A stretch of DNA of 64,000 nt from Microbacterium trichothecenolyticum (GTDB lineage Bacteria; Actinomycetota; Actinomycetes; Actinomycetales; Microbacteriaceae): assembly GCF_030818955.1 (NCBI RefSeq), contig NZ_JAUTBF010000001.1, positions 248,001 through 312,000 on the forward strand, given 5' to 3'. The notes beneath the pieces are model-generated. The model saw only the letters and a list, made by a program, of their open reading frames with translations, had not been told where the DNA came from and made no database searches. This document shows, one piece after another, positions 36,606 to 44,926 of the stretch; positions within the stretch are counted from its first letter, which is position 1; every line of letters starts with the position of its first letter. Made by a program: the position numbers and the translations under genes.

Positions 36606-37960
36606 AGCGCGTCGTCGCCGGTGTGGCATCCATCGTTCTCACGGTGGTGCTCACCGGTGCCGCGACCTCGCCGTCGGTGCTCACCGGCACCGCCCCCTCG
36701 GCCTCTGCGAGCGCGACGCCGGCCCCGCCGGTGCCCGAGGACCCCACCGACTCGGTTCGTGCGGCGGAGTACTGGCTCGACCAGTACGGCGTGCGCGAGG
36801 CGTGGAACACCACGCGCGGTGCCGGGCAGAGGATCGCCATCATCGACACCGGCATCGCTCGCGGGCCGGTCGAATTCAACGGTGCCGTCGTCGGCGGCAC
36901 CGATGTCTCGGGCGTCGGGTCGTCTGACGGGCGCACTCCGGTCGGCGCGGTGGATGCCAATCACGGCAGCTGGGTCGCATCGCTCGCCGCATCACGGGGA
37001 ACCGGAAACGGACGTGGCATGATCGGCGTCGCACCCGAGGCGGAGTTGCTGTCGATCTCGATCGGCTTCGGCAACTCGACCACCAAACCGTTCACGCAGC
37101 AGATCGCCGAGGCCATGCGTTGGGCGGTCGACAACGGTGCGACCATCATCAACCTGTCGCTCACGACGAACACTCTCGACTGGGACCGCAGTTGGGACGA
37201 GGCCTTCGAGTACGCCTTCGACCACGACGTCGTCGTCGTGGTCGCGGCCGGCAACAGGGGAAGTGGAACCGATCGTGTCGGCGCCCCCGCGACCATTCCC
37301 GGCGTGCTGGCGGTGGGTGGTGTCGACCCGAGCGGTGTCACCAGCAGCAACGCATCGACGCAGGGCATCACGATCGGTCTGTCGGCGCCGAGCGAGCGCT
37401 TGCGCGGTGTATCGGCCGACGGCACGCTGGTGCAGTGGAACGGCACGAGCGGCGCCGCACCGATCGTGGCCGGTATCGCCGCCCTCGTGCGTGCGGCGCA
37501 TCCCGATCTGGATGCCGATAACGTGCTGAATCGTCTGATCCGCACCGCGACTCCCGCGGCCGGAGCCACCAGCGTGCCCGACAAGCTGTACGGCTACGGT
37601 CTCGTCAACGCGGCGGCGGCGGTCTCCGCCCGCGTCGACGCGGTCTCGGAGAACCCGCTCGGCAGCCTGTCGGAGTGGATCCGCCTGTACCGCCGGGCCG
37701 ATGCCGAGCCCGCGCCCACGCCGACGGCCACCGCGGTGAGCATCCCCCCGCTTCCTCCCGCCGATTCGGCACCCGAGGCGAGTTCGCCTCTGCTGCCGTC
37801 GCGCGATAGCGTGCTCTACGGGTCGCTGCCGCTCGGCGCTGCCACGCTGGCCGCTATAATGATTGCGCTCGGCGTCAGTGCTGCTGCCCGGCGAATCCGA
37901 CAGGCGCGCACCTCCCGCGAGCCGAGCCGCACCACAAACGAGGAGTCCCTCCCATCGTGA
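36602..37960 (+). CDS. S8 subtilisin-like serine protease, membrane-anchored (mycosin-like)
   Basis: A 452-residue secreted protease with an N-terminal signal peptide (VVAGVASIVLTVVLTGAATS). The subtilisin triad is complete: Asp82 (IAIIDTGIA), His121 (DANHGSWVA), Ser283 (NGTSGAAPI), with oxyanion Asn218 (AAGNRG). A Pro/Thr-rich linker leads to a C-terminal membrane span (AATLAAIMIALGVSAAARRI) and a basic tail. This layout is that of mycosins, but no type VII secretion genes are nearby. ATG overlaps the DUF501 stop and its own stop overlaps the ndh start. Confidence 0.92.
   Translation: MKRVVAGVASIVLTVVLTGAATSPSVLTGTAPSASASATPAPPVPEDPTDSVRAAEYWLDQYGVREAWNTTRGAGQRIAIIDTGIARGPVEFNGAVVGGTDVSGVGSSDGRTPVGAVDANHGSWVASLAASRGTGNGRGMIGVAPEAELLSISIGFGNSTTKPFTQQIAEAMRWAVDNGATIINLSLTTNTLDWDRSWDEAFEYAFDHDVVVVVAAGNRGSGTDRVGAPATIPGVLAVGGVDPSGVTSSNASTQGITIGLSAPSERLRGVSADGTLVQWNGTSGAAPIVAGIAALVRAAHPDLDADNVLNRLIRTATPAAGATSVPDKLYGYGLVNAAAAVSARVDAVSENPLGSLSEWIRLYRRADAEPAPTPTATAVSIPPLPPADSAPEASSPLLPSRDSVLYGSLPLGAATLAAIMIALGVSAAARRIRQARTSREPSRTTNEESLPS
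37855..37860 (+). promoter_or_regulatory. Consensus -10 TATAAT inside the protease gene, upstream of ndh
   Basis: A perfect TATAAT occurs within the codons for the C-terminal membrane span, about 97 bases before the ndh start. No clear -35 was found. It may let ndh be expressed apart from the protease. Confidence 0.45.
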
Positions 37961-39357
37961 CCACTACCGTGCCCAAAATCCTCATCGTCGGCGGGGGCTA
38001 CGCGGGTTTCTACACCGCGTGGAAGCTCGAGAAGCTCCTCGGTCGTAACGAGGCCGAAGTCACGCTCGTCGACCCGCTGCCGTACATGACGTACCAGCCC
38101 TTCCTGCCCGAGGTCGCCGCCGGCGAGATCGAGCCCCGCCACGTCGTGGTCGGTCTTCGCCGTCACCTGAAGCGCACCACGGTCATCGCGGGCAAGGTGA
38201 CCGGCATCTCGCACGCCACCAAGACCGCCACGATCACCCCGATCGCGGGTGACGAGACCTTCGAGCAGGCGTACGACCAGATCGTCGTGACCGCCGGCGC
38301 CGTCTCGCGTACGTTCCCGATTCCCGGTATCGCCGACAACGCGATCGGCCTGAAGACCATCGAAGAGGCCGTGGCCATCCGCGACCGGCTCACGTCGAAC
38401 TTCGACAAGGCATCGGTCCTGCCCGCCGGCCCCGAGCGCGACCGTCTGCTGACCGTGGTCGTCGTCGGCGGCGGCTTCGCCGGCATCGAGGTCTTCGCCG
38501 AGCTGCGGGCGTACGCGTCGTCGCTGCTCAAGCAGTACCCCACGCTGACCTTCGACGACACGCACTTCCACCTCATCGAGGCCATGGGCCGCATCATGCC
38601 CGAGGTCTCGCAGAAGACGAGCGAGTGGGTTCTCGCCGACCTGGCGAAGAAGGGTGCTTTCGTGCACCTCGACACGCAGGTCAAGGGTGCCGTCGACGGT
38701 GTCGTCGAGCTCTCCACCGGTGAGCAGCTGCCCACCGACCTGATCATCTGGACCGCCGGCGTCATGGCCAACCCCACCGTCGTCCGCGGAAGCGACCTGC
38801 CCGTCGAGGAGCGCGGTCGCATCCGCACCCGCCCCGACCTGCGCGTCGGCACCGACGAGGAGATCGTCGAGGGTGCATGGGCCGCCGGTGACGTCTCCGC
38901 CGTTCCCGACCTGTCGGGCGGCGGCGTGGGCGGTTTCTGCGTCCCCAACGCCCAGCACGCGGTTCGCCAGGGCAAGCTCATGGCGAAGAACCTCGTGGCG
39001 GTGCTGCGCGGCGAGGAGCCGAAGCAGTACTTCCACAAGAACCTCGGTGCGGTCGCCGGTCTGGGCCTGTACAACGGTGCGTTCCAGTCGGGCAAGATCG
39101 CCCTGACCGGGTTCATCGCCTGGCTCGCCCACCGCGGCTACCACGGTCTGGCCATGCCGACGTTCGAGCGCAAGTTCCGCGTGATCGGCGACTGGATCCA
39201 GAACTTCGTCCACGGCCGCGAGGTCGTCTCGCTCGAGGCCGTGCAGAAGCCCCGTGCCGCGTTCGAGGAGTTCGCCGCGCGTCCGCGCCCGGCGGCGCCG
39301 GCGGCCGACGCTCCGGCTCCCGCCGAGAAGAAGGCCGAGCCCGTCGCCGCGAAGTAA
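37957..39357 (+). CDS. ndh: Type II NADH dehydrogenase (NDH-2)
   Basis: A 466-residue peripheral membrane flavoprotein that passes electrons from NADH to menaquinone without pumping protons. FAD site: KILIVGGGYAGFYTAWKLEK; NADH site: TVVVVGGGFAGIEVFAELR; conserved DPLPYMTYQPFLPEVAAG, WTAGVMANP, AAGDVSAVPD and CVPNAQHAVRQGK. The C terminus has the amphipathic anchor region FIAWLAHRGYHGL and an Ala/Pro/Lys tail. GTG overlaps the protease stop; GAGGAG is 11 bases upstream. A clear terminator follows. Confidence 0.95.
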   Translation: MTTTVPKILIVGGGYAGFYTAWKLEKLLGRNEAEVTLVDPLPYMTYQPFLPEVAAGEIEPRHVVVGLRRHLKRTTVIAGKVTGISHATKTATITPIAGDETFEQAYDQIVVTAGAVSRTFPIPGIADNAIGLKTIEEAVAIRDRLTSNFDKASVLPAGPERDRLLTVVVVGGGFAGIEVFAELRAYASSLLKQYPTLTFDDTHFHLIEAMGRIMPEVSQKTSEWVLADLAKKGAFVHLDTQVKGAVDGVVELSTGEQLPTDLIIWTAGVMANPTVVRGSDLPVEERGRIRTRPDLRVGTDEEIVEGAWAAGDVSAVPDLSGGGVGGFCVPNAQHAVRQGKLMAKNLVAVLRGEEPKQYFHKNLGAVAGLGLYNGAFQSGKIALTGFIAWLAHRGYHGLAMPTFERKFRVIGDWIQNFVHGREVVSLEAVQKPRAAFEEFAARPRPAAPAADAPAPAEKKAEPVAAK

Positions 39358-39368
39358 CGTTGCGCGTC

Positions 39369-39406
39369 GCGAGACCCCCACGCCCTCCCGGGTGTGGGGG
39401 TCTCGC
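39369..39406 (+). terminator. Terminator after ndh
   Basis: GCGAGACCCCCAC pairs exactly with GTGGGGGTCTCGC (13 bases) 11 bases after the stop, followed by CGTTTCC. Confidence 0.85.
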
Positions 39407-39454
39407 CGTTTCCGGATGCCGTTCGGCCACCGTGGCGGGACCCTCGCGCTCGCG

Positions 39455-39534
39455 CCGTCGGGCGGAGTTCGCGGCCGAAACGCCGAGACACGGCGCCGCG
39501 AGGCGGCGTGTCGCCCCCGTTCTCCGCAGGACGG
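39455..39534. repeat. Palindromic repeat family A, copy 5
   Basis: CCGTCGGGCGGAGTTC and CCGAAACGCCG pair with CGGCGTGTCG and GTTCTCCGCAGGACGG. It lies between the ndh terminator and the tRNA gene. Confidence 0.7.
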
Positions 39535-39588
39535 CGCGGGGATGGTCGGCGGCGGCCCGCAGCCGCCGGGCGGTACGGTGGATGACGG

Positions 39589-39661
39589 GCCCCCGTAGCC
39601 CAACGGCAGAGGCAGGCGACTTAAAATCGCTTCAGTGTGGGTTCGAGTCCCACCGGGGGTA
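39589..39661 (+). tRNA. tRNA with anticodon UAA but a short (class I) variable loop
   Basis: A 73-base cloverleaf: acceptor GCCCCCG/CGGGGGT, three-pair D stem GCC/GGC, anticodon stem GGCGA/TCGCT, T stem GTGGG/CCCAC with loop TTCGAGT, and discriminator A. The anticodon loop CTTAAAA gives UAA (39622-39624), which reads the Leu codon UUA. Leucine tRNAs normally have a long variable arm; this one has only TCAGT. The first acceptor pair would be G-U. CCA is not encoded. Being a tRNA gene is very likely; the amino acid it carries is unsure. Confidence 0.85.
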
Positions 39662-39766
39662 CGAACGCTGATCCGCATCCGCTGGGAGTCCCACCGCCCG
39701 CCCCGTCGCCACGACTGCCCGCCGTTACACTGAAGGGCAATCTCTCGAACGGAGCGTGGGGAACCT

Positions 39767-40336
39767 ATGTGGGAGTGGCTCGTACCGGTCATCGTGATCG
39801 TCGGCATCCTGGCGATCGCCGGGATCTACCTCTGGGCGACCTACAACGCCCTCGTCGCTCTCAACGTGCGCGTCGACGAGGCCTGGAGCGACATCACGGT
39901 GCAGCTCAAGCGGCGCGCCGACCTCTTGCCCAACCTCATCGAGACGGTCAAGGGCTACGCGGCGCACGAGAAGGCCGTCTTCGAGAACGTGACCCGCGCG
40001 CGCGCCGAGACGCTGTCGGCCCAGAGTCCCGCGGAAGCGGGCGTCGCCGAGGGGCACATGCAGCAGGCACTGAAGTCCCTGTTCGCCGTCGCCGAGGCCT
40101 ACCCGCAACTGCAGGCGAGTCAAAACTTCCTGCAGCTGCAGCACTCGATCGTCGACACCGAGGACAAGATCCAGGCCTCGCGCCGGTTCTACAACGGCGG
40201 CGTCCGCGAGCTGAACACCAAGATCAAGGTGTTCCCGAACAACGTCTTCGCGCGCCAGCTCGGTTTCAGCGAGCGGGAGTTCTTCGAGGTCGTCGACGGC
40301 GCGGCCATCTCGGAACCACCTCGCGTCCAGTTCTGA
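39767..40336 (+). CDS. LemA family protein
   Basis: A 189-residue LemA protein with an N-terminal membrane segment (LVPVIVIVGILAIAGIYLW) and a helical outer domain. Conserved pieces: YNALVALNVRVDEAWSDI, QLKRRADLLPNLIETVKGYA, VTRARAE, YPQLQASQNFLQLQ, TEDKIQASRRFYNGGVRELN and FPNNVFARQLGF. Function is not settled in any species; links to envelope maintenance and HtpX-like proteases are reported. TACACT (39726-39731) is a likely -10. An excellent palindromic terminator follows. Confidence 0.93.
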   Translation: MWEWLVPVIVIVGILAIAGIYLWATYNALVALNVRVDEAWSDITVQLKRRADLLPNLIETVKGYAAHEKAVFENVTRARAETLSAQSPAEAGVAEGHMQQALKSLFAVAEAYPQLQASQNFLQLQHSIVDTEDKIQASRRFYNGGVRELNTKIKVFPNNVFARQLGFSEREFFEVVDGAAISEPPRVQF

Positions 40337-40340
40337 CCAC

Positions 40341-40371
40341 ACGCGCCCCCTCCGCTGCGGAGGGGGCGCGT
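40341..40371. terminator. Bidirectional terminator between lemA and the YcaQ-like gene
   Basis: ACGCGCCCCCTCCGC-T-GCGGAGGGGGCGCGT is a perfect palindrome, followed by TTTC on the plus strand. It lies two bases beyond the stop of the convergent gene. Confidence 0.9.
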
Positions 40372-40372
40372 T

Positions 40373-41614
40373 TCAGTTCGTGCGGCCGTCGGGGTGGTCG
40401 TGCCTGTCCGCGATCAGCGCCCCGGCGAGGGCATCGGCCGCGTCGCCCCATCGCGCCACGGTGATGCGCTCCAGGCCCTGCCACCTCGCGGCCGTGCGGA
40501 GCTCCTCGGCGACGCGCTCGGCGGCATCCGGGGGTGCCCCGTGCTCCCACCACGCCGACTGCACCCGCAGGGCGCTCGCGGCGCGGTCGGCCTTCAGATC
40601 GATCCGTCCCACGACATCGTCGCCGACGACCACCGGCAGGGAGTAGTACCCGAACCTCCGCTGCGGCGCGGGCGTGTAGATCTCGATGCGGTAGTCGAAG
40701 TCGAAGAGCCGTTCCGCGCGGTCCCGGAACCACACCACGGGGTCGAAGGGCGACAGGATCGCCGTCGCATCCACGCGGCGGGGGCGGGCGGCATCCCGAT
40801 GCAGCCACGCCTTCGCGGGACGACCGCCCACCTCCCAGCCCTCGACCCGCACGGGGATGAGCTCGCCCGCATCGACGAGGTCGTGCACCGCCGCCATCAC
40901 CGCGGGCCGGTCGCGGATCCGCCAGTAGTCGGCCAGGTCGGCGGCCGTGGCCACGCCGTAGGCGATGGCGGCGCGTCGCACGAGCTCGGCGATCGCCTCC
41001 GCGCGCGGAACCGGCGTCTGCAGTGCCCTCGGCGGCAGGACATCGGATGCCAGGGCGTACCGCCGCTCGAAACCGCGACGCCCCGCGATGGCGACATCGC
41101 CGAAGAGCCAGAGGCGTTCGAGGCCGTTCTTGACGTCGTCCCAGCCCCACCACGATCCCCGTGATCCGCTGCGGGCGTCGTGATCGATCTCGGCGGGGCG
41201 CAGCGGCCCGCGGGCGGCGAGCTCGTCGCGCAACCACTGCAGCAGCGGCTGGTTGGCGCGCGCCCAGTCGTCGTCGCCGTACTTCTCGCGCAACGCGTCG
41301 CGACGGAACTGCAGCAGCGGCCAGTCATCGACCGAGACGAGGGATGCCACGTGCGCCCACGACTCCACCCACGTCGGACGGCGCGAGAACGCGAGCTTGT
41401 CGAGAAGGGCGGTGTCGTACGCGCCCAGGCGGGCGAACAACGGCATGTAATGCGAGCGCGAGAACACGTTGACCGAGTCGATCTGCAGGATGCGCATGCG
41501 CTGCAGGGCGCCCGTGATCTGGCGGGTGCCGACCGTCTCGGGGCGCGCACGGGCGAAGCCTTGAGCGGCCAGGGCGATGCGTCTGGCGTCGGCGCGGCGG
41601 AGCGACAGAGTCAT
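40373..41614 (-). CDS. YcaQ/AlkX-like winged-helix DNA glycosylase family protein
   Basis: A 413-residue protein of the HTH_42 family, which includes E. coli YcaQ (an interstrand-crosslink glycosylase) and Streptomyces AlkX/AlkZ. Visible signatures: start LRRADARRIALAAQGF, RILQIDSVNVFSRSHYMPLFARLG, WVESWAHVASLV, LFGDVAIAGRRGFERRYAL, and ATAADLADYWRI. The QxQ catalytic motif of confirmed enzymes is not obvious, so activity is uncertain. TACGGT lies six bases before ATG 41614 (leaderless). It is divergent from the AI-2E gene across 69 bases. Confidence 0.88.
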   Translation of the reverse strand: MTLSLRRADARRIALAAQGFARARPETVGTRQITGALQRMRILQIDSVNVFSRSHYMPLFARLGAYDTALLDKLAFSRRPTWVESWAHVASLVSVDDWPLLQFRRDALREKYGDDDWARANQPLLQWLRDELAARGPLRPAEIDHDARSGSRGSWWGWDDVKNGLERLWLFGDVAIAGRRGFERRYALASDVLPPRALQTPVPRAEAIAELVRRAAIAYGVATAADLADYWRIRDRPAVMAAVHDLVDAGELIPVRVEGWEVGGRPAKAWLHRDAARPRRVDATAILSPFDPVVWFRDRAERLFDFDYRIEIYTPAPQRRFGYYSLPVVVGDDVVGRIDLKADRAASALRVQSAWWEHGAPPDAAERVAEELRTAARWQGLERITVARWGDAADALAGALIADRHDHPDGRTN

Positions 41615-41620
41615 CCCGTC

Positions 41621-41677
41621 ACCGTATCCACAGCCTCCGACATCGCAACCGTCGCCCGGGGAAGGCGACGGTAGGCT
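41621..41677. promoter_or_regulatory. Compact divergent pair of leaderless promoters
   Basis: TACGGT (minus strand, 41621-41626) and TAGGCT (plus strand, 41672-41677) each lie six bases before an ATG (41614 and 41684). The back-to-back -10 elements are about 46 bases apart, so their -35 regions overlap. Confidence 0.65.
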
Positions 41678-41683
41678 GACAGG

Positions 41684-42874
41684 ATGACCGGAATCGATCC
41701 CGAGCCCCGCGGATCGTTCCTGGACGCCCTCCGACGTCGGACCGTTTCGAGCGACCTGGAGCCTCCGGTACCACCCGCGCTGCGGCAGGCCACGGCATAC
41801 GCCTGGCGCCTGCTCGTCATCGCCGCGGCGGCGGGCGTGGTCATCTGGGTCGTCATCCAGCTGAAGCTGCTGGTGATCCCGCTCCTCGTCGCGATCCTGG
41901 TGACGGCGTTGGTGTGGCCGGCCTTCTCTTTCCTCCTGCGACACCGGTGGCCGAAGTGGCTCGCCATCGTCGTCACGGTGCTGGGCACGCTCGCGATCAT
42001 CTCCGGGCTCGTGTGGCTCGCTGTGTGGCAGATCTCGCGGGAGTCCGGCTCCGTGAGAGAGCGCACGGTCACCGCGATCGAAGAGTTCCGTCAGTACCTG
42101 ATAGACGGTCCGCTGCACCTCAGCGCCCTGCAGATCAACGACGGACTCGATCAGGCGGCGAGCTTCCTGCGGCAGCAGTCCGAGGTGCTGTGGACCGGGG
42201 CACTCGCCATCGGCACGACCCTCGGGCACGTCGCCACCGGTGTGCTGCTGACTCTCTTCATCCTGCTGTGCCTGCTCGCCGACGGCGGCCGCATCTGGCG
42301 CTGGACCACGCGTCTCTTCCCGCGCGTCGCGCGACCCGCCGTCGACGGCGCCGGCCGCGCCGGGTGGCGCACGGTCAAGAGCTACGCACGCACCCAGCTC
42401 CTCGTGGCGACCATCGACGCGATCGGCATCGGCCTCGGCGCCTTCCTGCTCGGCGTGCCGCTGTCCATCCCGATCGGCGTGCTCGTCTTCCTCGGCGCGT
42501 TCATCCCCTTCGTGGGAGCCGTCGCGACCGGAGCCCTCGCCGTCTTCATCGCCCTCGTCTACAACGGTCCGCTCATCGCCCTGTTCATGCTCATCGTCGT
42601 CCTCGGCGTGCAGCAGATCGAGAGCCACATCCTGCAGCCGATCCTCATGGGCTCGGCGGTGAAGGTGCACCCGCTGGCCGTGGTGCTCGTCGTCGCCGGC
42701 GGCGCGATGATCGGCGGGATCGCCGGCGCGCTCTTCGCCGTCCCGCTCGCCGCCTTCGTCAACGTGGTGGCCGTCTCCCTCAGCTCGAAAGCCTGGGAGC
42801 ACGAGGGGCAGCCGCTGGAACACCAAGATCTCATCTGGCAGACCGTCCCGCATGAGCGCGGAAGGAGATCATGA
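41684..42874 (+). CDS. AI-2E family transporter (PerM/TqsA-like)
   Basis: A 396-residue membrane protein with about eight spans. Family features are LLVIAAAAGVVIWVVIQLKLLVIPLLVAIL at the start, a long amphipathic middle region (RERTVTAIEEFRQYLIDG), GVLLTLFILLCLLADGGRIW, the PIGVLVFLGAFIPFVGAVATG loop and LGVQQIESHILQPILMG. Members export small molecules or work as Na+/H+ antiporters; the substrate is unknown. The ATGA overlap with ilvA indicates one operon. Confidence 0.92.
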   Translation: MTGIDPEPRGSFLDALRRRTVSSDLEPPVPPALRQATAYAWRLLVIAAAAGVVIWVVIQLKLLVIPLLVAILVTALVWPAFSFLLRHRWPKWLAIVVTVLGTLAIISGLVWLAVWQISRESGSVRERTVTAIEEFRQYLIDGPLHLSALQINDGLDQAASFLRQQSEVLWTGALAIGTTLGHVATGVLLTLFILLCLLADGGRIWRWTTRLFPRVARPAVDGAGRAGWRTVKSYARTQLLVATIDAIGIGLGAFLLGVPLSIPIGVLVFLGAFIPFVGAVATGALAVFIALVYNGPLIALFMLIVVLGVQQIESHILQPILMGSAVKVHPLAVVLVVAGGAMIGGIAGALFAVPLAAFVNVVAVSLSSKAWEHEGQPLEHQDLIWQTVPHERGRRS

Positions 42875-44100
42875 ACGACACTCCCACCCTGGCCGAGTTC
42901 GAGGATGCCGCGCAGGCTCTGCGCGGCATCATCACGCGGACGCCGCTCGACGAGTCGCTGCACCTCAGCGACCTGCTCGGCGTGCCGGTCAACCTGAAAC
43001 TCGAGAACCTTCAGCGCACGGGGTCATTCAAGATCCGCGGGGCGACCTACCGCCTCTCGCGACTGACCGCCGAGGAACGCGCGCGCGGCGTTGTAGCGGC
43101 CTCGGCCGGCAATCACGCGCAGGGTGTGGCCCTCGCCGCGCAGCAGCTCGGCATCGCGGCGACGATCTTCATGCCACTCGGCGTTCCGGTGCCGAAGCTC
43201 CTCGCCACGCGCGGCTACGGCGCCGAGGTCATCCTCGAGGGTGCCACGGTCGAGACGCCGCTGCGTCTGGCGGCTGAGTTCGCCGAGCGCACGGGGGCTG
43301 TGCTGATCCACCCCTTCGATCACCGCGACATCGTCGTGGGTCAGGGGACGCTGGGCCTCGAGCTCGTCGAGGACTTGCCCGACCTCGAGACGGTCATCGT
43401 CGGAATCGGCGGGGGAGGGCTCGCGGCGGGCGTCGCCGCCGCGGTGAAGGCCCGAGCCGCCGCTGAGGGGCGCGAGGTGCGCATCATCGGTGTGCAGGCG
43501 CACAACTCCGCCGCCTACCCGTCGTCGCTGGCCGCGGGCTATCCGATGCAGGTCGAGACGACGCCCACGATCGCCGATGGCATCGCGGTGGCGCGTCCGG
43601 GCGATCTGCCCTTCGAGCTCATCCGGCAGTACGTCGACGAGGTCGTCACCGTCACCGAGGACGACATCGCGCGCGCGTTGCTGGTCCTCCTCGAGCGGGC
43701 GAAGCAGGTCGTCGAACCCGCGGGTGCTGTCGGTGTGGCCGCGATCCTCGCCGGCAAGATCACGGCCACCGGTCCCACCGTCACGATCCTGTCCGGCGGC
43801 AACATCGACCCGTTGCTGCTGCAGCGTGTCGTGGCGCACGGGCTGTCGGCATCCGGTCGGTACATGTCTCTGCGCATCCCGCTGCCCGACCGTCCGGGCC
43901 AGCTCGCCCGGGTGTCGGAGCTGCTCGCCGGAGTGGGCGCCAACGTCATCGAGGTGCTGCACACCCGCCACGGCCAGGGTCTGCAGATCAGCGAGGTCAT
44001 CCTGCAGCTCAGCGTGGAGACGCGCGGAGCCGAGCATCGGGCGCTGGTGATCCAGACGCTCGAAGACGCCGGGTTCATCGCCACCGTCGTCCCCGACTGA
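42871..44100 (+). CDS. ilvA: Threonine ammonia-lyase
   Basis: A PLP enzyme of 409 residues that converts threonine to 2-oxobutyrate and ammonia, feeding isoleucine synthesis. Lys54 in GSFKIRGA binds PLP; SAGNHAQGVAL and the glycine loop IVGIGGGGLAAG hold the cofactor phosphate. A single C-terminal ACT-like domain (MSLRIPLPDRPGQLARVSELL to LEDAGF) follows. The length and single ACT match the short (catabolic-type) enzyme that serves biosynthesis in many actinobacteria. The start overlaps the transporter stop by four bases. Confidence 0.93.
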   Translation: MNDTPTLAEFEDAAQALRGIITRTPLDESLHLSDLLGVPVNLKLENLQRTGSFKIRGATYRLSRLTAEERARGVVAASAGNHAQGVALAAQQLGIAATIFMPLGVPVPKLLATRGYGAEVILEGATVETPLRLAAEFAERTGAVLIHPFDHRDIVVGQGTLGLELVEDLPDLETVIVGIGGGGLAAGVAAAVKARAAAEGREVRIIGVQAHNSAAYPSSLAAGYPMQVETTPTIADGIAVARPGDLPFELIRQYVDEVVTVTEDDIARALLVLLERAKQVVEPAGAVGVAAILAGKITATGPTVTILSGGNIDPLLLQRVVAHGLSASGRYMSLRIPLPDRPGQLARVSELLAGVGANVIEVLHTRHGQGLQISEVILQLSVETRGAEHRALVIQTLEDAGFIATVVPD

Positions 44101-44140
44101 CGCGCGGCGCCCGCCGGGGCCGCGTCGTTCGGGACGCGTC

Positions 44141-44207
44141 GTTTGGGGCGCGATCCTCCGTTTGGGGCGGGTATTTCGCGCCCCAAACGGGAGATCGCGC
44201 CCCAAAC
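44141..44207. repeat. Palindromic repeat family B, copy 2 (GTTTGGGGCGC)
   Basis: GTTTGGGGCGCG at 44141 and CGTTTGGGGCGG at 44160 are followed after GTATT by two inverted modules ending CCCCAAAC at 44207. Arms of 31 bases have only a few mismatches. It lies between convergent ilvA and greA and may stop both. The remaining 125 bases to greA show no other feature. Confidence 0.82.
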
Positions 44208-44332
44208 TGAGGGTGTGTACGGACCCCAGACGACGCTTGGCGCGGGGGCAACGGGAACGCCGCGCACTCCCGCCCGGAAACGCCGCGAGCCGCCCACCCC
44301 GAGACGGGGGAGCGGCTCGCGGACGAGGCGTC

Positions 44333-44824
44333 TTACTGGCCCGAGTAGGTCTCGACCTTGACGATCTCGACCGAGATCTCCTTGCCGTTCGGGGCGGTGT
44401 ACGAGCTCTTCTCGCCCTCCTTGAGGCCGAGGATGGCGGCGCCGAGCGGTGAAGCCTCGCTGTACACGTCGAGCTCAGAGTCGACCGCGATCTCGCGGTT
44501 GCCGAGCAGGAAGACCTCTTCGCCGCCGGCGATGATCGCGGTCACGACGGTGCCCGACTCGACCACGCCGTGGCTCTCGGGGGCTTCGCCGACCTTCGCG
44601 TCCTTCAGCAGCTGCTTGAGCGTGCGGATACGCGCCTCCTGCTTGCCCTGCTCGTCTTTCGCGGCGTGGTAGCCGCCGTTCTCTTTGAGGTCGCCCTCTT
44701 CTCGCGCGACCTCGATACGCTTGGCGATCTCTTCGCGGCCCGTGGTCGAGAGGTACTCGAGCTCGTTCGCGAGGCGGTCGTAGGCGTCTTGCGTGAGGAA
44801 TGTCACCTGTGCGTCGTTCGCCAC
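44333..44824 (-). CDS. greA: Transcription elongation factor GreA
   Basis: Rescues backtracked RNA polymerase by stimulating transcript cleavage. The 163-residue protein has the N-terminal coiled coil with the acidic tip (REEGDLKENGGYHAAKDEQGKQEARI, Asp and Glu near residues 44-47) and the C-terminal FKBP-like domain (LGNREIAVDSELDVYSEASPLGAAILG). GTG start follows GAAGGAG. It lies after the DUF4307 gene, a conserved actinobacterial order. Confidence 0.96.
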   Translation of the reverse strand: MANDAQVTFLTQDAYDRLANELEYLSTTGREEIAKRIEVAREEGDLKENGGYHAAKDEQGKQEARIRTLKQLLKDAKVGEAPESHGVVESGTVVTAIIAGGEEVFLLGNREIAVDSELDVYSEASPLGAAILGLKEGEKSSYTAPNGKEISVEIVKVETYSGQ

Positions 44825-44886
44825 GGTTTCTCCTTCGTCGAGGGGGCGTGCGGCATCCGTCGAGGAACCGCCGGGGATATGTCGAA

Positions 44887-44909
44887 CGCCCCGGCATCGA
44901 GCCGGGGCG
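44887..44909 (-). terminator. GC hairpin between DUF4307 and greA
   Basis: CGCCCCGGC and GCCGGGGCG form a perfect 9-base stem with an ATCGA loop, 17 bases after the DUF4307 stop. It may end or attenuate transcription before greA. Confidence 0.6.
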
Positions 44910-44926
44910 CGTCGTGACTGGCGAGT

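Noticed and set aside
44887..44909. Functional binding site before greA
   Set aside because: A simple GC hairpin after a stop codon is more economically a terminator or attenuator.
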